This document shows positions 42,523 to 50,384 of a stretch of 64,000 nt of DNA, in pieces; the first letter of the stretch is position 1; every line of letters starts with the position of its first letter. Under the pieces are notes generated by a model. The model ran no database searches, had not been told where the DNA came from, and saw only the letters and a list, made by a program, of their open reading frames with translations. Location of the stretch: NCBI GenBank assembly GCA_023228065.1, contig JALOBX010000001.1, forward strand, positions 372,001-436,000, given 5' to 3'. The translations under genes and the position numbers were made by a program. The stretch comes from Candidatus Pacearchaeota archaeon. Its GTDB lineage: Archaea > Nanoarchaeota > Nanoarchaeia > Pacearchaeales > GW2011-AR1.

Positions 42523-43931
42523 ATGAAGAAAATATCAGAGAATATTTATGAAATTGAGAGAGAAGGAGAAATGAAAGTTCCTGCAAGAATTTTTGCAAGC
42601 GAAAGCATCCTGGAAAATATAAAGAAAGACAAGACATTGGAACAGATAAAAAATGTTGCTTGTCTGCCCGGTATACTAAATTATGCAATTGCTCTTAGTG
42701 ACGCACATCAAGGCTATGGTTTTCCAATCGGCGGAGTTGCTATTTTTGATTTAGATAAAGGAGTAATTTCTCCTGGGGGGTTGGTTATGACATTAATTGT
42801 TCTGTAAGATTATTAAAAACAAATCTGACAAAGAAAGATTTGGATAAAAAGAAAAAAGAAGTTGTTGAAGCTCTTTACAAAAAAATTCCTTCTGGAGTTG
42901 GAAGAGGAAGCAAATTTAACATTACAAGACAGGAACTGAATAAACTTCTTGAGCAGGGAGCAAAATATTTTGTTGATAAAGGCATGGGAGCTAAGGAAGA
43001 TTATCTGCATATGGAGGAAGAAGGATGCTTGAAAGAAGCAGATTCTTCTAAGGTTTCAGAAAGAGCAATAAAAAGGGGAATAGGGCAATTAGGAACTCTT
43101 GGAGCAGGAAATCATTTTTTGGAAGTTCAGTATGTTGATGAAATTTTTGATAAGAGAGTTGCAAGAGAACTTGGAATTGAGAAGGGACAGATAACAATTA
43201 TGATTCATTGCGGTTCTAGGGGATTAGGACATCAGGTTGCAAGCGATTATATTCAATTAATGGAAAATGAATATGGTTTCAAAACTTTACCAGATAGAGA
43301 ATTAATTAATGCACCAATAAAAAGCAAGCTTGGAAAAGATTATTATGCTGCAATGTGCGCTGCTGCAAATTTTGCTTTTGCGAACAAACAATTAATCACT
43401 CATTGGATAAGAGAAGAGCTTGCAACTATTTTTCCTGATATAAAAATAGATGTTGTTTATGATGTTTGTCATAACATTGCAAAGTTTGAGGAACATATTA
43501 TTAATGGAAAGAAAAAAATTGTATGCATTCACAGAAAAGGTGCGACGAGGGCTTTTGGGCCTGGAAGAAAAGAGATTCCAAAAGATTACAGGAAAATAGG
43601 ACAGCCAGTTTTAATCCCTGGAAGCATGGGGACTGCCTCATATTTATTGATTGGTACAAAAAAAGCAGAAGAGCTTACTTTTGGAAGCACTGTTCATGGG
43701 GCAGGAAGAATTTCAAGCAGAAGCTCGGCTTTAAGGAATTTGAGGGGAGAAGACATCAAAAAAGAAATGAATAAAGAAGGCATTGAAGTTCATGCCGGAA
43801 GCATGAAGTCACTAGCAGAAGAAGCTCCTGAAGCATATAAAGATATTGAAGAAGTTGTGCGAGTTGTCGACGAGCTTGGAATAAGCAAAAAGGTAGCAAG
43901 ATTAAAGCCTATGGCGGTGGTGAAGGGGTAG
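42523..43931 (+). CDS. rtcB: RtcB RNA ligase, frameshifted at a G run
   Basis: RtcB 3'-phosphate RNA ligase that joins tRNA exon halves and repairs RNA using GTP and Mn2+. Frame 1 (42523-42807) carries [15 protein letters not shown] and PGG; frame 2, open from about 42782, carries GYDINC with the metal-binding Cys, then [20 protein letters not shown] (nucleotidyl His) and HGAGR. The break is at CCT followed by six G; one more G restores [10 protein letters not shown]. All motifs remain, so it may be a sequencing/assembly error or a programmed slip. The start follows a TATA-like TTTAAAAT. Confidence 0.9.
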
Positions 43932-43932
43932 A

Positions 43933-44373
43933 ATGATAATACAAAAAGCAAAAAGAAAAGATTTGGAAGAATATCTTAGATTAAGAAAAGAAACCTTAAG
44001 AGAATATTATAAAATTAAAGAAGAAAAAATATTAATCTCAGATGAAAAAATTAAAAAAGAATTTTTAGGATTATTAAATACTAAAAAACGTATATTATTA
44101 ATTGCTAAAGAAAATAAACAAATTCTTGGTTATTTAATGGGGACTATTCTTAGAAATGTCTGGCAAAAAGTAGGTTATCTTGATGATGTCCTTGTTAAGA
44201 AAGACTTTAGGAATAAAAAGATAGGAAGCAAATTAATTAAAAAATTTATAAAAATTTTAAATAAAAAAGGCATAAAAAAGGTTAGATTAGGTGTAGATGT
44301 AAAGAACAAAAAAGCAATATTATTATATAAAAAGTTGGGTTTTAAAATTGCACAATATGAAATGAGTAAATAA
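43933..44373 (+). CDS. GNAT acetyltransferase
   Basis: A 146-aa acetyltransferase of the GNAT family. LDDVLVKKDFRNKKIGSKLI is the acetyl-CoA binding motif A (R/Q-x2-G-x-G/A), and VRLGVDVKNKKAILLYKKLGFK is the C-terminal motif B. It transfers acetyl groups from acetyl-CoA to an amine; substrate unknown. Its ATG follows the rtcB stop by one base, so they are co-transcribed. Confidence 0.88.
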   Translation: MIIQKAKRKDLEEYLRLRKETLREYYKIKEEKILISDEKIKKEFLGLLNTKKRILLIAKENKQILGYLMGTILRNVWQKVGYLDDVLVKKDFRNKKIGSKLIKKFIKILNKKGIKKVRLGVDVKNKKAILLYKKLGFKIAQYEMSK

Positions 44374-44377
44374 TAAG

Positions 44378-44558
44378 ATGAAAGAACAATCTGAAAAATT
44401 ATTCATATGAAAAATTCTTAAAATTTAACAAACAGATAAGAAAAGAATTAGAAAAGTTATTAATATCAAAAAGAAATTTAACCCCAAGACAGAAGTTTAT
44501 TTGTGCAATGATTTATCATCACAGTTTTAATCTCATATTAAATAAATTGAAAAGATAG
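44378..44558 (+). pseudogene. small ORF broken by a frameshift
   Basis: An ATG at 44378 opens a frame that stops after ten codons. A shift of one base near the A5 run at 44394-44398 joins it to YSYEKFLKFNKQIRKELEKL...FICAMIYHHSFNLILNKLKR, ending at 44558. The joined length (181 nt) fits a 60-codon gene plus one base. It may be a decayed gene or a sequence error. The product is helical and unknown. It lies 4 bases after the acetyltransferase. Confidence 0.35.
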
Positions 44559-44570
44559 TTGAAAAGTTAA

Positions 44571-45245
44571 TTATTTCTTTAAATATTCTACACATTTATC
44601 TATTAATCTTTCAAAATCTTTTTCTTTTTTCCATTCATTTGTAATAAAGTTTCTTAATTCTTTGTGGGAATCATATCCCCTATCTTCAACGAACCATAAA
44701 TCTTTGAATTCTAAATTAAGAAGAACTGTTAAGGCTTCTTTCAAATCATTTGTTTTTTCTTTCCCAATCTCTTTTTCACAAGTTTCCCAATGTTTTGAAT
44801 TGTGAAATTGAATGTGGAGTAATTCGTGCCCAATTGTACGAAGGCATTGCAATAAAGGTCTTTTTATAGAAATCATAAAAGAATAATCTTGGGGATTATA
44901 AGGACATCTTCCCACTGTAGTAATATATCCTGTGAATTTATCAGGATAAATTGGTTTTTTTATTACTTTCTCCAGTCTAGAAAAATAAATATTATTTACT
45001 TTTTCCCATGCTTTTTCAAGTTCATCCTTAAATATATTGAGAATGCCCGAAGAATATAATGGTTGAATATCTTTTTCAATTTCTCTTTTACATTCCTTAA
45101 AATTTTTTTGATCCCATAATTGCTTATAATCAGAATTCAGTTGTTTTTTTTCGGGATTTTCTACATAAGGGTTATCTATATTACATAATTCCCACAGATT
45201 ATACATATCTTTTTCTTTATCAATCTTAAAAATTACTTGGGGCAT
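44571..45245 (-). CDS. HExxH metallopeptidase-like protein of the RiPP-like operon
   Basis: A 224-aa soluble protein with RTIGHELLHIQFH (about residues 136-148), a classical HExxH zinc-binding helix. The rest is helical and highly charged and carries no known peptidase subfamily marker. It is the last gene in a four-gene operon after the peptide, radical SAM enzyme and methyltransferase. A role in cutting the leader from the peptide is inferred from the context. The ATG at 45245 is used because it lies 4 bases after the methyltransferase stop. Confidence 0.6.
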   Translation of the reverse strand: MPQVIFKIDKEKDMYNLWELCNIDNPYVENPEKKQLNSDYKQLWDQKNFKECKREIEKDIQPLYSSGILNIFKDELEKAWEKVNNIYFSRLEKVIKKPIYPDKFTGYITTVGRCPYNPQDYSFMISIKRPLLQCLRTIGHELLHIQFHNSKHWETCEKEIGKEKTNDLKEALTVLLNLEFKDLWFVEDRGYDSHKELRNFITNEWKKEKDFERLIDKCVEYLKK

Positions 45246-45249
45246 TTTA

Positions 45250-45783
45250 TTATTCTGTTTTATTTTGAAATAATACAAAATTTAAATGATGTTGATGAGG
45301 GCCTATATTATCATGGTCTTCTATTTCACTAATATCACTAATTTCCTTTATTAATTTCCAATCAGAATAAATTTTAATTAATTCCTGAATGTTTGGATAA
45401 AATTTTTCTGTTTTTTTCTTTGCATTTTCATCCTTATCAGACATACAAACCAAAAGATTGTAACCCAATTTAGATGTTGCAGTTTTCATTCTTTCAATTA
45501 TCTGCAATGAATCATTTTTATTTAAAAAATGCAAAATTAAGGAAGCTATGATTAAATCATTTTTTTCTCCAAAATTTTCTTTTCTAATATCTCCCTCTAT
45601 AAGTTTAAAATTTGGTGATTCTTCTACAATTTTATTTAAATCTATTCCGATTATCTTTGCTCCTTTATTAGCAAAAAATTTAGACATTAAACCTTTACCA
45701 CAACCAAGATCAAGTATCTTTTTTATATCCTGATTAAATAAACTCATCAAAAATTCTCTTTTGGTCTCTTTAACATTAATCAT
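45250..45783 (-). CDS. SAM-dependent methyltransferase
   Basis: A 177-aa class I methyltransferase. KKILDLGCGKGL (about residues 21-32) is motif I for S-adenosylmethionine binding, IIGIDLNK follows the second strand, and LIEGDIR gives motif III-like acid. It lacks a DNA- or RNA-specific domain. It overlaps the radical SAM gene by 8 nt. In this operon it might methylate the maturing peptide, but a small-molecule substrate is equally possible on sequence alone. Confidence 0.8.
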   Translation of the reverse strand: MINVKETKREFLMSLFNQDIKKILDLGCGKGLMSKFFANKGAKIIGIDLNKIVEESPNFKLIEGDIRKENFGEKNDLIIASLILHFLNKNDSLQIIERMKTATSKLGYNLLVCMSDKDENAKKKTEKFYPNIQELIKIYSDWKLIKEISDISEIEDHDNIGPHQHHLNFVLFQNKTE

Positions 45784-46819
45784 TTTCTTTGTCTAGAAGA
45801 TATTTAAAACACATAGGGTCTTTTGCCATAAAATTTCCTGTTACTGCATAAGCTACTGCTCTACAACCTCTGCAGTTGGAAACCTTATCACATAAAGTAT
45901 TTTTTTTCATCTTATCGAGATTTCTTAATTCTTTCATTACATCGCTATCTATAATTAAATTAGAAATTCCTTCTTTTATATGCCCAATTTTAATTGGCAA
46001 TCTTCTGCATGGATAAACTATTCCATCAGATAAAACTGAAAGCGCCCTATAGCCTGCAGAACATCCCGTCAAATATTTATTTTTTTGTTTTGCAATCTTC
46101 TTAGCAGGATTGTCTGATTCAACAATCTGCCAAAGTACATCAGAAGTTAATACTGTTATTTTATTACCATATTTTCTTATTAAATCTCCTGTTTCTCTAA
46201 ATACCTTCAAAGCATCTTCTGCATTCATATATTCGGGATCACTTATTCCTAATTGTTTATCTGGAACATAAGTCTTAAATCCAACTTTTTTTGCACCAGT
46301 ATTTATAGAAGCTTTTATTACATCTTCAAATTGATTCTTATTGGATTGCATTAAAGTCATAGAAACAGTTACATCAATCCCCGATGCCGATGCATTTATT
46401 ATTCCTTCCAATGCTTTATCATACGCAAAAGATTTTTTTCTGATATTATTGTGTGTTTCTTTTTTTCCATCAATTGAAATTTGCAATCTTCTAACCCCCG
46501 CGTCATAAATTTCACTAGCCTTTTTTGCAGTCAATAAAGTTCCATTAGTAAGGATAGCAGTGATAATCTCTTTTTTACTTGCATATTCCAAAATCTTTAA
46601 TAAGTCTTTTCTCATTAATGGCTCACCGCCAGAAATACTAATTCTTGGAATCATAGACCATCTTTTAGCAGTATTGCTTAAATCATAAAGCATATCTTTT
46701 GCTTCTTTTAGATTCATTTGTTTTTTATCTTCGATATGAGCCGAATGATAACAATGAGTACAATTAAGATTACAATTATTTGTGGAATCCCATTGTAAAT
46801 ATAATTGTCTTTTTGCCAT
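45776..46819 (-). CDS. radical SAM/SPASM peptide-maturase-like enzyme
   Basis: A 347-aa radical SAM protein. CNLNCTHC (Cys at about 16, 20 and 23) binds the catalytic 4Fe-4S cluster; ISGGEPLMRKDL follows as the GGEP motif. The C-terminal SPASM domain has a GCSAGYRALSVLSDGIVYPC segment and CDKVSNCRGC...DPMC, ligands for auxiliary clusters. SPASM enzymes modify ribosomal peptides by thioether or C-C bonds. The Cys-rich small protein 21 bp upstream is the likely substrate. No own RiPP-recognition domain is obvious. Confidence 0.88.
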   Translation of the reverse strand: MAKRQLYLQWDSTNNCNLNCTHCYHSAHIEDKKQMNLKEAKDMLYDLSNTAKRWSMIPRISISGGEPLMRKDLLKILEYASKKEIITAILTNGTLLTAKKASEIYDAGVRRLQISIDGKKETHNNIRKKSFAYDKALEGIINASASGIDVTVSMTLMQSNKNQFEDVIKASINTGAKKVGFKTYVPDKQLGISDPEYMNAEDALKVFRETGDLIRKYGNKITVLTSDVLWQIVESDNPAKKIAKQKNKYLTGCSAGYRALSVLSDGIVYPCRRLPIKIGHIKEGISNLIIDSDVMKELRNLDKMKKNTLCDKVSNCRGCRAVAYAVTGNFMAKDPMCFKYLLDKEND

Positions 46820-46840
46820 TTTTGTAAGAAATCTTAATTT

Positions 46841-47062
46841 CTAATTGTATTTCTTTTTGAATAAATTAGAATAAGCATGAGAATCTCCTTCGGCACAAGC
46901 CTTACAGTCCGAACAAGAAGCCGGGCCACATGCATCACATGGGTCACAACCATATTTTTCTTTATATTTCTTAACTTCATCTATGCTCATTTTAGACTTT
47001 ATTTTGTTCAAGTCTACCATGCTTTCTAAGAAAGATTTCTCTTTCATATTAAGTTTTTTCAT
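46841..47062 (-). CDS. six-cysteine precursor-like peptide (putative RiPP substrate)
   Basis: A 73-aa protein, first in the operon. Residues 1-38 form a charged helical leader-like part. Cysteines at 39, 42, 45, 50, 53 and 56 make C-x2-C-x2-C-x4-C-x2-C-x2-C with Gly, Ala, Ser and Asp between, then a tail SHAYSNLFKKKYN. The spacing looks like a thioether-type (sacti-/ranthipeptide) core. A TATA-like TTATATATAA lies about 20-25 bp upstream, so the start is leaderless. Alternatively a small metal-binding protein; the radical SAM partner favours a precursor. Confidence 0.65.
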   Translation of the reverse strand: MKKLNMKEKSFLESMVDLNKIKSKMSIDEVKKYKEKYGCDPCDACGPASCSDCKACAEGDSHAYSNLFKKKYN

Positions 47063-47182
47063 ATAAATTTATTTAAATTCTTATATATAAATATTTCTAT
47101 AAATCTCTCCCTTGTAAACTAATTATCCCTCTTGCGTAGTAACAAACGTAACATTTAAATACTAGTGCATCTTAGATAAAAC

Positions 47183-48364
47183 ATGGCAAACAACCTAATC
47201 AAAAAGATAAGAAATGGGGTAATAAAAACCATCGCTGCAGTTACTATTCCATTTATGTTATCAGGATGTCCTTCCCCAATAATCCCAGAACCAGAACCAA
47301 CACCAGTTTACTCAAGTTCTTCAAGCTCTAGTTCATCTAGTTCAAGCTCAAGTTCTAGTTCTGCAATGAGTTACAAAACTATCAGCGGATATTTACAAGA
47401 TAATGAAAGTGACGGAAATAGAACAGGAGTTGTAAAAATATATGATGCAAATACAGACGAACTTTTAGGAACAGATAATGATGGAAACGATTTCAGCTTT
47501 CAAGTCCCTTATGGTTCAAATGTAAAAATAAAAGGAGCAATCAAAGAAGGCAGTGAATGGAAAAGCTATGCAAGAGAAATGAACCTTGAAAATATTACTG
47601 AAGATACAAGTGATGTTAATGTAAGATGTGTTCCTTATGATGGAGCCGGTTCTTACGACGATGGAATGTTAGATACACCAGAAAAAAGAACAAACTTTAA
47701 AGAACATTTTGGAAGAACAAACAGCTGGTCTGAAAATGAAAGAATAAGTAATGATTTTTTGAATGCGTCAAAATTACCCGATTATATAAATGGAAACAGA
47801 GATCACGGCCTTAAAAAATTAAGTTATGATAATGGTTTTGAGGAAGATTTCCAGGGAGTAGAAATAAATTCAGACGATTATTCTGAATCTGAATTTAATA
47901 CAATTAAAGATATAATCCTAAATAGTGGATATAATATAAGTTCTGACAAAATTATAAGAGGAAATAGTCATTATAATCCAAGTACAAAAATTCCTTATAC
48001 TGGATGGGGAGCAATATTTAAAGATAAAACTTATGAAGGACCAAGAACAGCTATTTATGATAATGATGCTGATGGATATATTAACAAATTTGTAACCTAT
48101 CTTAATACATTTGATTCGGGGGTTGTAATCCACGAAGCAATATATCATGGACTTATGGGATGTGTAGGACATTCTGATGGGAAAAATGCAGATGGTTCAT
48201 ATATTCCAGAATTATTCTCTTCAATGGGAAAATATTCAGGAGTATCTGGAGATAAATTAAAGATTGTAGATACCAAAGTAAGCAAAATAATTGATGAATC
48301 AACTTACAAAGGAATGGAAGGTTTAGATAAGATATTAGGAACTGATTATTCTAACTTAGAGTAA
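47183..48364 (+). CDS. secreted lipoprotein with poly-Ser linker and HExxxH domain
   Basis: A 393-aa exported protein: signal sequence with MLSGC lipobox (Cys29), Pro/Glu-rich stretch, a run of 17 serines (about residues 44-60) coded by mixed TCN and AGY codons, a beta-sandwich-like region (about 65-150) and a C-terminal domain with VVIHEAIYHGLMG (His at about 317 and 322). HExxxH is like the DPP III-type zinc motif rather than HExxH, so a metallopeptidase is possible but unproven. TATA-like ACATTTAAATAC lies about 30 bp upstream. Confidence 0.65.
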   Translation: MANNLIKKIRNGVIKTIAAVTIPFMLSGCPSPIIPEPEPTPVYSSSSSSSSSSSSSSSSSAMSYKTISGYLQDNESDGNRTGVVKIYDANTDELLGTDNDGNDFSFQVPYGSNVKIKGAIKEGSEWKSYAREMNLENITEDTSDVNVRCVPYDGAGSYDDGMLDTPEKRTNFKEHFGRTNSWSENERISNDFLNASKLPDYINGNRDHGLKKLSYDNGFEEDFQGVEINSDDYSESEFNTIKDIILNSGYNISSDKIIRGNSHYNPSTKIPYTGWGAIFKDKTYEGPRTAIYDNDADGYINKFVTYLNTFDSGVVIHEAIYHGLMGCVGHSDGKNADGSYIPELFSSMGKYSGVSGDKLKIVDTKVSKIIDESTYKGMEGLDKILGTDYSNLE

Positions 48365-48419
48365 TTATCTAATGGTAACAGATAGAAAGATTTAAATATT
48401 TCTTTATTGTTTGTTTTTT

Positions 48420-49562
48420 ATGGATGATGTACCCCCATCGAACCATGAATTAATTTCTGAAATTAGTAAGCATTATGAAAAATTATTAGGGTATTCTGTT
48501 AAAGACACTAGATTAGAGATACTCAATAAAAATCAATGGGTTCCCCTTTGCGATAGATATAATTTGAATAAAAATTCTTCTGGAATTTATTTACCAAGAA
48601 ATCAAACTGCAATAATTCCAACAGAAAGTAAATTGAGCCTATTCCATGAATATTTTGGACATGGATTATTCTGTGAACAATCATTAGCAGGTAAGAGATT
48701 AATAGATTTAGAGAAAAAATTATTAGAAGAAGAAAAACGGGAATTTGAAAAGAAAAAATTTACATTAAAAGATATTGAAAAATTTAGGAAGGAAAATAAA
48801 ACCTTTTTAGATTTGGAAAATTTTAAGGAGAAAAATTTAAAATTATATGAAGAATTTGCAATTTTTTCAGAATATGTTCTCTCAAAAGAGTTTAACCTAA
48901 ATGACTTATTTAAGAGGAGATATGATTCATTATCAAAACAAGACAAAGAAGATATTGAAAATGTAATTGATTTTAATAAAAATTATGGAGATTTAGCAAC
49001 TTTTTACAATTTTGGATTAGCAAGAAGAACAAATGTTGAAAGAGCTAAAAGATTATTAGAACAGGTCTATAATGATAAGTCAAGGATAAAATTAGCTATG
49101 CTTTATGGTTCAAAGAAAGAATTTTCAGATATTGATATTTTTATTGTTTCAGATAGTTTAATCCCTCTTGAAAGTTCTTGGTTAGATATAAGAATTGAGA
49201 ACGTAAAAAATTTTGAAGAGATGGTTAGACATTTTGATGCTTCAATGATTGGTCCAATTTTAAATTCAGAATATCTTTTGGGAGATAAAGATTACTTAGA
49301 AGAGAAGAAAAAACAAATAAAAAAACAACCAATTTCAAAAGAAACAATTATCTATAATATCAAAAAAAGTGAAGAACAGAAAAATCTAGCTCTAAGCTAT
49401 CCAAAAGATTCAGAAGAAAGAAAACATGGATTCGATTATGTTAATTCTTATCTAACAAATGCTCGTGCTTTACAGAATGGATTTAAAATCTTAACAGAAA
49501 AAGAATTAAAGTCATTTTCTCAAAAAGAAAAATTTATAGAGTTGGAGGGAGGTAAATTATAA
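48420..49562 (+). CDS. HExxxH metallopeptidase-like / nucleotidyltransferase fusion
   Basis: A 380-aa cytoplasmic protein with three parts. Residues 70-90 hold SLFHEYFGHGLF, an HExxxH zinc-type motif, with an EEFA acidic helix about 65 residues later as a possible third ligand. Residues about 95-140 are charged coiled coil. Residues about 225-250 hold LAMLYGSKKEFSDIDIFIV, an MNT-type nucleotidyltransferase loop, followed by a helical C-terminus. The start follows a TATA-like TTTAAATATT. Its stop overlaps the next start as TAATG. I know no family with this exact combination. Confidence 0.7.
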   Translation: MDDVPPSNHELISEISKHYEKLLGYSVKDTRLEILNKNQWVPLCDRYNLNKNSSGIYLPRNQTAIIPTESKLSLFHEYFGHGLFCEQSLAGKRLIDLEKKLLEEEKREFEKKKFTLKDIEKFRKENKTFLDLENFKEKNLKLYEEFAIFSEYVLSKEFNLNDLFKRRYDSLSKQDKEDIENVIDFNKNYGDLATFYNFGLARRTNVERAKRLLEQVYNDKSRIKLAMLYGSKKEFSDIDIFIVSDSLIPLESSWLDIRIENVKNFEEMVRHFDASMIGPILNSEYLLGDKDYLEEKKKQIKKQPISKETIIYNIKKSEEQKNLALSYPKDSEERKHGFDYVNSYLTNARALQNGFKILTEKELKSFSQKEKFIELEGGKL

Positions 49563-50050
49563 TGAGATTAGAACAGCAAGTTTATGATGTTAAAGATTTA
49601 GAAAATTTAAGTGCCTCTCAATTGTATATGTTTAGTGGACCATTAGGCGGACCAATCTCAAGCAGACCTTTGAAAATAGAACCAATAAAAATGAGGTTTA
49701 CTGATTTTTCAACTCAGTTTAATTGTTTAGATAACCTCTATAAAAAAGAATCACCTTTAGAGAAAAAAAAGGAAAAAGAAAAGGAAGAAAAAAGACAAAA
49801 AGAATTAGAGAGGGAAATAATAATAAATGCAATGAATTATAAAAGAAGTGAACCGTTAAAAGGAAATGATTTTTCTTCATCGGGTTTTCAATTCCATTTT
49901 CATGAAAATAATGGAAATATCTCGGGAGGGAAGATTAAATCATATAATGGAACAAAAGATGATGAGATAAAGTTGGATAATTATCAAATCTCTATGGGGG
50001 ATTTATATGCTAATTTACTTAACATTAAAAAAATAAAACCTAAAGAATAA
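49562..50050 (+). CDS. hypothetical partner protein 1 of the HExxxH-nucleotidyltransferase operon
   Basis: A 162-aa charged protein with a Gly/Pro-containing N-terminal part (SGPLGGPISSRP), a Lys/Glu-rich coiled coil (about residues 65-90) and a beta-rich C-terminus. Coupled at both ends by TAATG overlaps with the fusion gene and the next small gene. No family recognised. Confidence 0.6.
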   Translation: MRLEQQVYDVKDLENLSASQLYMFSGPLGGPISSRPLKIEPIKMRFTDFSTQFNCLDNLYKKESPLEKKKEKEKEEKRQKELEREIIINAMNYKRSEPLKGNDFSSSGFQFHFHENNGNISGGKIKSYNGTKDDEIKLDNYQISMGDLYANLLNIKKIKPKE

Positions 50051-50310
50051 TGACAGAATTGAATAAAGAAAGAATTAAAGAAGAATTAATTTATATTTAC
50101 AAAAATTTTCTTAAAGATAATTACAATAGAGAGATGATTCGGAGAGCAATAGAGATGGATAGACTCTATGGTGGAGCAGTCCAACTTCTTGATGAAGATT
50201 TAGGGAATGCTATTAATCTTTTAACTTTTGTTATTCAAGAAAAAATGCCGGGTGGAAAGAATAAAAAAGAAGAGATAAAAAAAATTCTTGAAGAACTAGA
50301 AAAGTCCTAA
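50050..50310 (+). CDS. hypothetical partner protein 2 of the HExxxH-nucleotidyltransferase operon
   Basis: An 86-aa helical, acidic protein (EELIYIYKNFLKDNYN, LDEDLGNAINLLTFV). Last in the three-gene coupled operon; its ATG overlaps the previous stop. It has the size of a small antitoxin-like or adaptor partner, but no family is recognised. Confidence 0.6.
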   Translation: MTELNKERIKEELIYIYKNFLKDNYNREMIRRAIEMDRLYGGAVQLLDEDLGNAINLLTFVIQEKMPGGKNKKEEIKKILEELEKS

Positions 50311-50384
50311 ACAAAATTTTTTATTATTTTTACTTTTTAACTTTTAATCATAATATTTATAAAACACATCTCATTATTATAAAG

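Noticed and set aside
42813..43010. Minus-strand ORF inside the RtcB region as an independent gene
   Set aside because: It is opposite the well-conserved RtcB sequence, is Phe/Ser-rich and has no recognisable features.
47305..47370. Simple sequence repeat by replication slippage in the poly-Ser region
   Set aside because: Codons mix TCN and AGY, so it is not a simple DNA repeat but a protein-level Ser linker.
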